Positions 1 to 6,354 of a DNA stretch of 41,422 nucleotides are shown piece after piece. Positions within the stretch are counted from its first letter, which is position 1, and each line of letters begins with the position of its first letter. The DNA comes from Qipengyuania flavescens (GTDB lineage: Bacteria > Pseudomonadota > Alphaproteobacteria > Sphingomonadales > Sphingomonadaceae): the NCBI RefSeq assembly GCF_029688735.1, contig NZ_JARULD010000007.1, positions 1-41,422 of the forward strand. The letters are read 5' to 3'. The position numbers and the translations under genes were made by a program. The notes beneath the pieces were generated by a model, which saw only the letters and a list, made by a program, of their open reading frames with translations, ran no database searches and was not told the origin of the DNA.

Positions 1-219
1 ATAGCGCACCGCGTGCGGCCCGCGGGTTCGGGCACCGTCGACTTTCCGACGCCTCGCGGCGTCCGAAACTCTAAACGATTGCGGACCTTCCGCATTTGGT
101 TGAAACTACGCCTAAGCAGTCATTTTCCTCGGGTAGGAAGGCAGAGCGCCCAACTTCGAGCGGCGAAGCGGAGAAAGGGTCGCTATTCGCCAAATGGCGA
201 CCCTCTCAAATTTTCGCTG

Positions 220-459
220 TTACCGTGGCCCGAAGGGCGCTCGAATGCGAGCCCAGATGCGCTTACGGCTTTCAATCACGCTCAAGCCAAGGATGGCGGC
301 AGTGGTCCAGACGGCGATTTCGGAAATGACGGCCGCACCGGCGACGGTGCCAACCCAGAGCGCCTTCGACGGATCTGTGAAATAGATCCCGACCACGCCG
401 AGCCAGGCAAGCGCGACGAGCGACCAGAGGGCGATAAGAGTGGGCTTCTTCCAGTTCAT
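220..459 (-). CDS. Small two-helix membrane protein, unknown function
   Basis: A 79-residue protein with two hydrophobic segments, about residues 8-27 and 36-60, separated by a short loop with DPSK, and a basic tail rich in Arg after residue 64, so both ends probably face the cytoplasm. A GAAGGA ribosome site lies 9 bases before the ATG at 459. It follows the CPBP protease on the same strand with a 34-base gap, so the two are probably cotranscribed. I do not recognise a family. It may be an accessory or substrate of the neighbouring membrane protease, but that is only inferred from position. Nothing gene-like is seen in bases 1-219. Confidence 0.6.
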   Translation of the reverse strand: MNWKKPTLIALWSLVALAWLGVVGIYFTDPSKALWVGTVAGAAVISEIAVWTTAAILGLSVIESRKRIWARIRAPFGPR

Positions 460-493
460 AGTGGGGTATCCTTCGCATTTGATGCGGGTTGGT

Positions 494-1234
494 TCAGCCG
501 AGGCCGCTGGTGTTGATCGCGCCGGTCGCCTGCAGGTGCAGCACGGTGATTCCGAAAGTGTTGACCAGCCCGTGGCCGATGATCGTTGGCCAGAGATTGC
601 GCCGCGCGACGAGATAAAGCAGCCCGAAAGTGAGGCCGATGAGGCCGGTGGTCAGGATTCCGCCGATCCCCTGATAGGCGTGGACGAGGCCGAACAGCAC
701 GGCCTGGAAGATTGCGGCGAGGATCCAGGCGAAGCGGCTGGATCCGAGCATTTCCACTGCACGGTGCATCAGGAAACCGCGGAAGACCATTTCCTCGCAG
801 AAGGAAGCGGTGGTCCATACGATCCCCATCATCATGAGATATTTTGGAAAGGTGGAGACATCCATAAATTCGCGTTCGGCCTCCGCGCCGAGCAGCGAGC
901 CAAGCACGACCATCGAGATCGCATTGGTCAGCGCCGCGCCGAGAAAAACGAGAACCACCATACCCGCCCCCTTGAGCACGTCGCGTGCGCTTTGCGGCCC
1001 GCGTAAGCCCAGCGAGCTCCATCCCGTCCCACGCAACCGGAGAAGGACGGTGATGACCAGCACCGATGCGATCAGCGCCACCGGACCGGTATATTCGATC
1101 CCGGGGATTTCGCGCACGATGCAGAAGGTGGCGATCACCAGCAGGATTTCGGCCCAAGCGGGAACGGGGGTGCGGCGTTGGGTCGGCTGCGCGGGGTCAA
1201 CCACGTTAGCCGTCCAGGGGGTGGTCATGGTCAT
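494..1234 (-). CDS. CPBP (Abi/CAAX-type) intramembrane metalloprotease
   Basis: A 246-residue polytopic membrane protein. The three signature motifs of the CPBP/Rce1 glutamic-type protease family are visible: EEMVFR at about residues 147-152, FGLVH at 181-185 and HGLVN at 221-225, each within or beside a hydrophobic segment. Known members cleave prenylated or small peptide substrates in the membrane, and bacterial ones often serve bacteriocin immunity or maturation; the substrate here is unknown. The start at 1234 is preferred because AGGA lies 7 bases upstream; longer reading to 1303 would run into the palindrome that probably controls expression. It is divergent from a TetR gene, which likely represses it. 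Confidence 0.85.
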   Translation of the reverse strand: MTMTTPWTANVVDPAQPTQRRTPVPAWAEILLVIATFCIVREIPGIEYTGPVALIASVLVITVLLRLRGTGWSSLGLRGPQSARDVLKGAGMVVLVFLGAALTNAISMVVLGSLLGAEAEREFMDVSTFPKYLMMMGIVWTTASFCEEMVFRGFLMHRAVEMLGSSRFAWILAAIFQAVLFGLVHAYQGIGGILTTGLIGLTFGLLYLVARRNLWPTIIGHGLVNTFGITVLHLQATGAINTSGLG

Positions 1235-1282
1235 GGAGGGTCCTTTCGAATCAGTCTTGCAAACGGTTCTCCCGCCTAATAC

Positions 1283-1302
1283 TGAATATGAATTCAAATT
1301 CA
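1283..1302. promoter_or_regulatory. Probable TetR operator between protease and regulator
   Basis: TGAATATGAATTCAAATTCA is a near-perfect 20-bp palindrome (one mismatched position pair) in the 119-bp space between the divergent protease and TetR genes. On the minus strand it sits inside a plausible promoter (TTGAAT, 16-base spacer, TATTAG). This is the usual place for a TetR autoregulatory operator; binding by the adjacent regulator is inferred. Confidence 0.6.
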
Positions 1303-1353
1303 ATATCGAATTGAGGCTTGCGGGATGCGTGCCGATGCGAAAGGAGCGGTGCG

Positions 1354-2001
1354 ATGGCGAAAGTTAAGCAGAAGCGCGCGGCGAGAACCCGGGAAAAGAT
1401 CCTCGCTGCGCTCGAACAGCTGCTCGAAAGCAAGGAATTCGAAGCGATCAGCATCGCCGATATCGCACGCCAGGGTGAGGTGGCGGTCGGATCGATCTAC
1501 AGCCATTTCGAGGACAAGGAGGCGCTGCTTCCCGCGCTCTTCGATCGCTATGTTGAGCGCATCGGGGCGCGCGTCGCCGAGTTTGTCGAGCATGGCACGA
1601 TTGACGGCGAGAAGTATGAGCCCAGCGCGGCGCCTGATCTTCGCGGGGCCATAGAACAATCAATCCGCGGGGCGCATCGCCAGGTCACCGAGACTCTCGG
1701 CCTTCGCCGAGCGTTGCTGACCTATCGTCGGCTCAATCCCGATGTCGAAGTTCCGCTAGTATCCAAGCTTGGCCGCGACGCTATTGAGTTGCTGGCCGCA
1801 GAGTTGGACAAATATCACGACGAGATCGTCCGTGAGGATCTCCACGAGGCCGCGCGGATGGTGAGCTATTTCCTCAACATCGCGTTTCTCGATCGCATCG
1901 TGCTGCCGGCAGCGGCGACCAAGGATGATTTACGGCCCTCGGATGAAAGTTTAATCGACGCCTATACAGGTATGATTTTGCACTATCTCACTGGACGATA
2001 G
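1354..2001 (+). CDS. TetR/AcrR family transcriptional regulator
   Basis: A 215-residue one-component regulator. The N-terminal helix-turn-helix is clear: TREKILAALEQLL, then ISIADIARQGEVAVGSIYSHF and the typical EDKEALL, within the first 60 residues. The remaining roughly 150 residues form the variable ligand-binding helical domain, so the inducer cannot be read from sequence. The ATG at 1354 has AAGGAG 7 bases upstream, which decides against the upstream in-frame ATGs. It is divergent from the CPBP protease with a 20-bp palindrome between them, so repression of both genes is likely. Confidence 0.88.
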   Translation: MAKVKQKRAARTREKILAALEQLLESKEFEAISIADIARQGEVAVGSIYSHFEDKEALLPALFDRYVERIGARVAEFVEHGTIDGEKYEPSAAPDLRGAIEQSIRGAHRQVTETLGLRRALLTYRRLNPDVEVPLVSKLGRDAIELLAAELDKYHDEIVREDLHEAARMVSYFLNIAFLDRIVLPAAATKDDLRPSDESLIDAYTGMILHYLTGR

Positions 2002-2061
2002 GGGATCCCTAACAGAGTAGATTCTCTCGGATGCCGCTGGACAAGAGATAAGGCGACTGAT

Positions 2062-2090
2062 GGGCCGTTAGCGGACTGTCCGGTTTTGGC
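2062..2090 (+). repeat. Dispersed intergenic repeat, copy A
   Basis: The core GGCCGTTAGCGGACTGTCCGG followed by TTTTGGC recurs with variation at 9058-9088, 9725-9752, 17734-17762, 20272-20300 (reverse) and near 22290 and 38745. It lies in the 115-bp gap between two convergent genes. It is probably part of a dispersed family in this genome; its function is unknown. Confidence 0.55.
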
Positions 2091-2116
2091 GATGAAAGTG
2101 CGGATAGCTGACTCGG

Positions 2117-3703
2117 CTATCTTGCGACTATGTCCCAATCCAATCCAAACTTAGCTAGGTATTTCCGCAGTCGATCAGAGTCGTTGGTCGATTTGCGTTG
2201 TTCGCGAGAAGCAGCAAACAATGTGCGTCCTGCGTCAGACAGGCTGGCTGAGCGTCGGCACACTTCAACCACATATTCCAGCTGCACCCGGTCGAAAGGG
2301 TCGATCGCCTCCACGCGATCCTTTTCGAGCAAGTCAGTCAACACGCCTATCTCTGCCTTGTCGCCTGACCAGAGCCGTGCGAGGCGACCAGTTTCGAACT
2401 CCACAGCCTCGCGGTCGATCCTGCCGGTCGGGCAAAGTGTCGCCATGCGGGTTACGCTGGCGGCGAGGTCGCGGAAATTGCCTTGCCACCGTGCGGACGG
2501 GCTCTCGGCAAAAGCGAGATAGCGGTCGCGCGCTTCCTTGTTGAATGTAACGCGCGTGCCTTCGCGTTCTGCGAAGCGTTCGAGTTCGTAGTCGAGATTG
2601 GGTTCGATATCTTCGCGCCGCTCGGCGAGCCCGGGCAACGCGAAAGTCCAAAGATTCAGGCGTGCGAACAGGTCTTCGCGGAAATTGCCAGCGGCGACTT
2701 CATCCATGAGGTTGCGGTTGGTCCCGGCGATCAGTTGGAACTCGCTCTTGGCCTCGCTGTCCGCACCAACCGGAAGGAAGCGCCCGTCCTCGATCGCGCG
2801 CAGGATCATCGCCTGTTCGTCAAGGCCTAGCTCACCAATCTCGTCGAGGAACAGGAGGCCATTGTCGGCACTCTTGAGCAGGCCGGGCCGGTCCTGCACC
2901 GCACCCGTGAAAGCTCCCTTCTTGTGGCCGAACAGGGCAGACATGGCGCTGTCGCCCTTCAGCGTTGCACAGTTGACCTCCACGAATGGCCCTTCGACCT
3001 GGTGGCGCAGCTTCTTGAGCTCGTAGACCTTGCGCGCGAGCTGGCTTTTGCCTGCGCCGGTCGGGCCCATCAGCAGGATCGGCGCGCGGCTGCGGACAGC
3101 GACCTGTTCGATCTCCTCGATCATGCGGTTGAAGGCCGCGTTGCGGGTTTCGATCCCGCTCTTGAGGAAGCTGGTGCTTTCCGCGCTCGCCTCGGCAAAG
3201 CGACTGGCGATGGAATCGTAGCGGGAAAGGTCGAGATCTATCGAGGCCCAAGTGCCGATCGGCTGCGGCGCTCCCTTGTGAGGCTGTGTCTGCAAGAGCT
3301 TACCGGGCAGATAGCGCGCCTCTGTAAGCAAGAAGAGGCAGATCTGCGCCACATGCGTGCCGGTGGTTATGTGTATTAGGTAATCATGGGCGTCTGGATC
3401 GAATTCGAACTCACGCGCGAAATCGAGCAGCTTTCCATAAACCTCCTCGAAGTCCCATGCGTCTTCGAAATCCATGACGTGGGGGACGACTTCGGTCTCG
3501 GGCGAAACATCCCGAATATCCTCCATGACGAATTCGGCGAGGCGTCGGTGATAGCTGCCGTGGATCAGCACAAACCGATCCACCCGCAGGTCCTCCTGCA
3601 TGCAGATGCTGACCGTGGGCCGCCACTTGCTCCAGCGTGACGGACCAAACTTTGCGGCATCGAGTGTTGAGCCAAGAAAACCAATTACAGTGATGGGCTT
3701 CAT
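2117..3703 (-). CDS. rtcR: RtcR, sigma54-dependent activator of the RNA repair operon
   Basis: A 528-residue regulator. Residues 1 to about 185 match the RtcR N-terminal domain, a CARF-type Rossmann fold known to sense RNA ends; HITTGTHVAQIC at 111-122 is its conserved ligand-side motif. Residues about 205-430 are the AAA+ sigma54 activator domain with Walker A GPTGAGKS (213-220), GAFTGA (263-268) and Walker B LLFLDEIG (283-290). The C-terminal 70 residues form a DNA-binding domain. In characterised relatives the CARF domain represses ATPase activity until it binds damaged RNA, for example tRNA fragments with a cyclic phosphate. It is divergent from rsr, and a 16-bp palindrome begins 9 bases upstream of its start codon. 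The gene should be expressed at low level and act on the sigma54 promoter at 3848. Confidence 0.95.
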   Translation of the reverse strand: MKPITVIGFLGSTLDAAKFGPSRWSKWRPTVSICMQEDLRVDRFVLIHGSYHRRLAEFVMEDIRDVSPETEVVPHVMDFEDAWDFEEVYGKLLDFAREFEFDPDAHDYLIHITTGTHVAQICLFLLTEARYLPGKLLQTQPHKGAPQPIGTWASIDLDLSRYDSIASRFAEASAESTSFLKSGIETRNAAFNRMIEEIEQVAVRSRAPILLMGPTGAGKSQLARKVYELKKLRHQVEGPFVEVNCATLKGDSAMSALFGHKKGAFTGAVQDRPGLLKSADNGLLFLDEIGELGLDEQAMILRAIEDGRFLPVGADSEAKSEFQLIAGTNRNLMDEVAAGNFREDLFARLNLWTFALPGLAERREDIEPNLDYELERFAEREGTRVTFNKEARDRYLAFAESPSARWQGNFRDLAASVTRMATLCPTGRIDREAVEFETGRLARLWSGDKAEIGVLTDLLEKDRVEAIDPFDRVQLEYVVEVCRRSASLSDAGRTLFAASREQRKSTNDSDRLRKYLAKFGLDWDIVAR

Positions 3704-3711
3704 GCCCGCTT

Positions 3712-3727
3712 TGATAAAATTTTATCA
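3712..3727. promoter_or_regulatory. Perfect palindrome, candidate RtcR upstream activating site
   Basis: TGATAAAATTTTATCA is a perfect 16-bp palindrome just upstream of rtcR and about 120 bp upstream of the -24/-12 element of the rsr operon. That distance is typical for an enhancer site of a sigma54 activator, and its position at the rtcR start would also allow autoregulation. Assignment to RtcR is inferred from position. Confidence 0.6.
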
Positions 3728-3847
3728 TAAGCGATACAAGAGAATAGATCTCTCATAAATTTACGATGTACTGCTGAGAGGGCTGGGCCTCAAGAATCCT
3801 ATATATTTCAGCACACTATACGAAATCCGGAGCGAGCGGCTCATAAC

Positions 3848-3862
3848 TGGCACGCCTCGTGC
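3848..3862 (+). promoter_or_regulatory. Sigma54 (-24/-12) promoter of the rsr-rtcBA operon
   Basis: TGGCACGCCTCGTGC matches the consensus TGGCAC-N5-TTGC at all but one position. The GG at 3849-3850 and GC at 3861-3862 are 12 bases apart, as RpoN requires. Transcription would start near 3873, giving a leader of about 100 nt before rsr. The divergent sigma54 activator gene rtcR supports the call. Confidence 0.8.
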
Positions 3863-3910
3863 TCTATCCAAACCGTCGGGTAAGTCGAACACCCGGCGAG
3901 ATGCGGGAAA

Positions 3911-3938
3911 TGGGCGGCCGGAATCGGCCGGCCGCCCA
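3911..3938 (+). promoter_or_regulatory. Strong hairpin in the rsr 5' leader
   Basis: TGGGCGGCCGG and CCGGCCGCCCA form an 11-bp perfect stem around a six-base loop (AATCGG). It lies within the predicted leader of the sigma54 transcript, 33 bases before the rsr start. No U run follows, so it is not a standard terminator; it may stabilise the 5' end, be processed, or bind the Rsr protein. Confidence 0.55.
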
Positions 3939-3971
3939 AAGCCCGATGAAGTTTCATGATGGAGTTGGACT

Positions 3972-5531
3972 ATGGCCAACAAGACGCTTTTTTCCTCGGC
4001 GCTGGCGAAGTTCCTGCCGCGTACGGACACGGTGAACCAGGCAGGCGGCAACGCCTATGCCTATGGCCCCGAAGCCCTGCTTGCGCAGCTAGCCGCAACC
4101 GGCACTTTGTCGGACGGTTTCTACGCCGATGCGCAGGACCAGCTTGCCAAGGTGCTCGAAGCAGCCTGGGCGGTGGACGCCGAATGGGTCGCCAAGTGCG
4201 CGATCTATGCTCGCCATTCGGGCGCGATGAAGGATATGCCAGCATTGCTGACCGCAGTGCTGTCGATATCCGATCCGGACCTGATGGTCCCGGTGTTCAA
4301 GCGCGTGATCGATAACGGTCGCATGCTCCGCAACTTTGTGCAGATCATGCGGTCGGGCCAGACCGGGCGGACGTCGCTTGGCTCGCGGCCGAAGCGGCTA
4401 GTGCGTGAATGGCTGGAAAATGCCTCGACCCGCCAGCTGATGCAGGCGGCGACGGGCAATGATCCGAGCTTGGCCGATATCGTCAAGATGGTTCACCCGG
4501 CTCCGGCTTCGGCCGAGCGGCGCGCCTTCTACGGCTGGCTGATCGGCAAGCCCTATGATGTCGCGGCGCTGCCAAAGGAGGTCGCCGAATTCGAGGCGTG
4601 GAAGGCGGACCGTTCGCGGCCCCTGCCCGATGTGCCCTTTGAATGGCTGACCGCCTTCGAGCTGACCGCGAAACAGTGGGCTGTGCTGGCGGAGCGCATC
4701 GGGTGGCAGGCGTTGCGGATGAACCTCAACACGCTGGCGCGTAAGGGAGTGTTCCAGATCGACGGAGTGACCGAGATGGTTGCTGCCCGACTGGCCGATC
4801 CCAATGCCATCGCCCGCGTGAAGCCGATGCCCTACCAGTTGATGACTGCACTGACCCAAGTCGGTGACGGGGTCCCGCTGGCGGTGCAGGCTGCGCTTGA
4901 GAAGGCTCTGGACCTGTCGCTTGCGAAGGTCCCGGTGCTGGAAGGCAATGTCGTAGTGTGTCCGGACGTGTCGGGCTCGATGGGCTCGCCCGCGACCGGC
5001 TACCGCAAGGGCGCGACTTCGGTTGTGCGCTGCATCGACATCGCCGCGCTGGTTTCAGCCGCGATGCTGCGGAGCAATTCGCAGACCCGCGTGCTGCCGT
5101 TCGAAGTGGACGTGGTGAAGCTCAAGCTCGATCCGAAGGCCCGCGTGGCGGTGAATGCCGCCAAGCTGGCAGGGGTCGGCGGTGGCGGAACGAATGTCTC
5201 GGCCCCGCTTGCCCTGCTGAATCGCGAGAAGGCGATGGTCGATTGCGTAGTCATCGTTTCGGACAATGAGTCCTGGTTCGATGCGCCGCGTCCGTGGTCC
5301 TATGGCGATGCTTCGGCGACGATGAAGGAGTGGAACAAGCTGAAGGCCCGTAACCCGGGCGCGAAGCTGATCTGCATCGACATCCAGCCCTATGGCTCGA
5401 CGCAGGCCAAGGATCGCAAAGACATCATGAATGTCGGTGGTTTCACCGACGCGGTGTTCGACGCAATGGCACGCTTCGCCAACGGCGATGCGAAGGATTG
5501 GGTCGAGATCGTCAACGAAATGCAGATTTAG
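3972..5531 (+). CDS. rsr: Rsr, Ro60-like TROVE-domain RNA-binding protein
   Basis: A 519-residue ortholog of Ro60. The N-terminal two thirds are the helical-repeat TROVE ring; the conserved segment around ALRMNLNTLARKGVF is at about 247-261. The C-terminal third is a von Willebrand A-like domain with the MIDAS motif DVSGS at 332-336. Ro60 rings bind Y RNAs on the outer surface and misfolded RNA ends in the central hole; in bacteria Rsr works with exoribonucleases and is encoded with rtcBA. GGAG lies 7 bases before the ATG. It is the first gene after the sigma54 promoter, and the Y-RNA-like array starts only 14 bases after its stop codon, so RNA and protein partners share a transcript. Confidence 0.95.
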   Translation: MANKTLFSSALAKFLPRTDTVNQAGGNAYAYGPEALLAQLAATGTLSDGFYADAQDQLAKVLEAAWAVDAEWVAKCAIYARHSGAMKDMPALLTAVLSISDPDLMVPVFKRVIDNGRMLRNFVQIMRSGQTGRTSLGSRPKRLVREWLENASTRQLMQAATGNDPSLADIVKMVHPAPASAERRAFYGWLIGKPYDVAALPKEVAEFEAWKADRSRPLPDVPFEWLTAFELTAKQWAVLAERIGWQALRMNLNTLARKGVFQIDGVTEMVAARLADPNAIARVKPMPYQLMTALTQVGDGVPLAVQAALEKALDLSLAKVPVLEGNVVVCPDVSGSMGSPATGYRKGATSVVRCIDIAALVSAAMLRSNSQTRVLPFEVDVVKLKLDPKARVAVNAAKLAGVGGGGTNVSAPLALLNREKAMVDCVVIVSDNESWFDAPRPWSYGDASATMKEWNKLKARNPGAKLICIDIQPYGSTQAKDRKDIMNVGGFTDAVFDAMARFANGDAKDWVEIVNEMQI

Positions 5532-5545
5532 GAAGGAACACACAA

Positions 5546-5691
5546 GGTCGCGGCGAATGCCGGGAAGGACTACACTCAGGAGGCAGGTGTCGCGGGTTCG
5601 AATCCCGCCTGCCGGGAAACCGGCGGTAGCTCAGCCTGGTAGAGCACTGGCCCGAAAGGGCACGTCTTTTCCATCCCTCGTCGCCGCGACC
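5546..5691 (+). ncRNA. Y-RNA-like tRNA mimic, unit 1
   Basis: An outer stem of 11 perfect pairs (5546-5556 with 5681-5691) and an inner stem AAGGAC/GTCTTT (5565-5570 with 5664-5669) enclose a circularly permuted tRNA module. The T arm comes first (GCGGG-TTCGAAT-CCCGC, 5592-5608), then the 3' acceptor strand CTGCCGG, a GAAA loop, the 5' acceptor strand CCGGCGG (5609-5626), a complete D arm (GCTC/GAGC, 5629-5645) and a hairpin GCCC-GAAA-GGGC (5650-5661) where the anticodon arm should be. There is no anticodon. Bacterial Y RNAs near rsr are known to mimic tRNA and carry a Rsr-binding stem; this layout fits. Expression probably comes from the rsr transcript followed by processing. Confidence 0.85.
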
Positions 5692-5719
5692 GAAATATAA
5701 TAAACCTTTGAAAAGCAGC

Positions 5720-5875
5720 CGTGGCGAATGCAGTCTGGGACTACATCCTCCACCATGAAAGGCCCCGTCGGGAAAAGCGCTCCAGCGTCGCGTAAGCGGT
5801 TTGGAGAGATCGGGTTCAAATCCCGCTTGGAGTAGTAGCTTAAGGGCCGACGTCTCGACATTTCTCGTCGCCTCG
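5720..5875 (+). ncRNA. Y-RNA-like tRNA mimic, unit 2 (divergent)
   Basis: The shared frame is present: GGCGA/TCGCC (5723-5727 with 5868-5872), GGCGAATGC, GGGACTACA, and inner stem GGGAC/GTCTC (5737-5741 with 5852-5856). An extra helix GGCCC/GGGCC (5761-5765 with 5844-5848) follows. The tRNA module is opened in the D loop: D-stem halves AAGC (5775-5778) and GCTT (5838-5841), an anticodon-arm equivalent CTCCA/TGGAG (5780-5784 with 5802-5806) extended and capped by GUAA, then a T arm CGGG-TTCAAAT-CCCG (5811-5825). The acceptor stem is almost gone, leaving a short linker. It is the most degenerate of the four full-size units, so it may be specialised or decaying. Confidence 0.7.
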
Positions 5876-5888
5876 ACTGTTTTTCAAA

Positions 5889-6039
5889 TTCACGGCGAAT
5901 GCCGGGTTAGGACTACATCCTTGCACGATGCAGGTCGCGGGTTCGAATCCCGCCGGGTCCACCAAATGCGGGCCCGTAGCTCAGCGGATAGAGCGGCGCC
6001 CCTCGGGGCAACGTCTTACCCAAACCTCGTCGCCGTGAA
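5889..6039 (+). ncRNA. Y-RNA-like tRNA mimic, unit 3 with internal CCA
   Basis: The outer stem has 10 perfect pairs (5889-5898 with 6030-6039) and the inner stem is TAGGAC/GTCTTA (5908-5913 with 6013-6018). The permuted tRNA module has a small hairpin TGCA-CGA-TGCA (5922-5932), T arm GCGGG-TTCGAAT-CCCGC (5937-5953), acceptor CGGGTCC/GGGCCCG (5954-5960 with 5970-5976), and D arm GCTC/GAGC (5979-5994). The acceptor ends are joined by ACCA-AATGC, so a complete discriminator-CCA sequence is kept internally. A hairpin GCCC-CTCG-GGGC (5998-6009) takes the place of the anticodon arm. The halves look like those of a genuine elongator tRNA cut apart and rejoined in the opposite order. Confidence 0.85.
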
Positions 6040-6055
6040 CCGAGTATCAATTAAC

Positions 6056-6181
6056 GCTGGCGGATGCCGGTGGGACTACATGGGTAGAGCGCCTGCGAAA
6101 GCAGGAGGTCGGCGGTCCGAGTCCGCCCCCGGGCAACCGGAGTAGCTCAGTAAAGCGTCTCATCAATCACTCGCCGCCAGC
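6056..6181 (+). ncRNA. Y-RNA-like tRNA mimic, unit 4 (opened in the D loop)
   Basis: Outer stem GCTGGCGG/CCGCCAGC (6056-6063 with 6174-6181); inner stem TGGGAC/GTCTCA (6071-6076 with 6157-6162). The module starts in the D loop: GGGTA-GAGC (6082-6090), an anticodon-arm equivalent CCTGC-GAAA-GCAGG (6092-6105), variable region AGGTC, T arm GGCGG-TCCGAGT-CCGCC (6111-6127), acceptor remnant CCGG-GCAA-CCGG (6129-6140), then TA and the D-stem 5' strand GCTC (6145-6148). All tRNA arms are present in order but the anticodon loop is a GNRA tetraloop and the acceptor is closed by GCAA. Compared with unit 1 the entry point into the tRNA has moved. Confidence 0.82.
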
Positions 6182-6226
6182 ACCCCGCGCTCACGCAGCG
6201 AAGCGATAGTGCAGAATTACATCAGC

Positions 6227-6326
6227 GCTGGCGAATGCCGGTCGGGACTACATCGGTAACCAGGCGGTTCGAACCCGCCCCTGCATGGCAACATGCGGAG
6301 AAGTCTCGCCAAAACTTGTTGCCAGC
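6227..6326 (+). ncRNA. Y-RNA-like RNA, unit 5 (short form)
   Basis: Outer stem GCTGGCGA/TTGCCAGC (6227-6234 with 6319-6326, one wobble) and inner stem CGGGAC/GTCTCG (6243-6248 with 6303-6308) frame a reduced module: a T arm GGCGG-TTCGAAC-CCGCC (6263-6279) followed directly by a seven-pair acceptor-like hairpin CTGCATG-GCAA-CATGCGG (6281-6298). There is no D arm and no anticodon-arm equivalent. It ends 28 bases before the rtcB start codon. The retained T arm and acceptor are the part recognised by enzymes such as TruB, RNase P and EF-Tu, but which of these acts here is unknown. Confidence 0.78.
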
Positions 6327-6354
6327 ACCTATGAAGAAGCATGAGGAGGTCGCG

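Noticed and set aside
2103..2121. Terminator for rtcR (GATAGC...GCTATC)
   Set aside because: The 6-bp stem overlaps the stop codon of rtcR and no T run follows, so support is too weak.
5590..6130. Several ordinary tRNA genes (T loops GGTTCGAATCCC and D arms GTAGCTCAG are obvious)
   Set aside because: In every unit the T arm precedes the acceptor 5' strand and D arm, or the D arm is split around the module; there is no anticodon loop, and the ends are inside a larger conserved stem. They cannot be normal tRNAs.
5431..6145. Open frames across the array (89 and 114 codons)
   Set aside because: They run through paired RNA stems whose base changes preserve pairing rather than codons, have no ribosome sites, and differ in frame between units.
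5546..6326. CRISPR array
   Set aside because: The repeated parts are paired stem strands separated by structured tRNA-like sequence of unequal length, not identical repeats with uniform spacers, and no cas gene is present. The CARF domain of RtcR is explained by RNA repair.
6235..6354. Longer RtcB start upstream
   Set aside because: It would make the fifth RNA unit coding and place the AGGAGG at 6344 inside the gene; the start at 6355 gives exactly the family length and His337 numbering.
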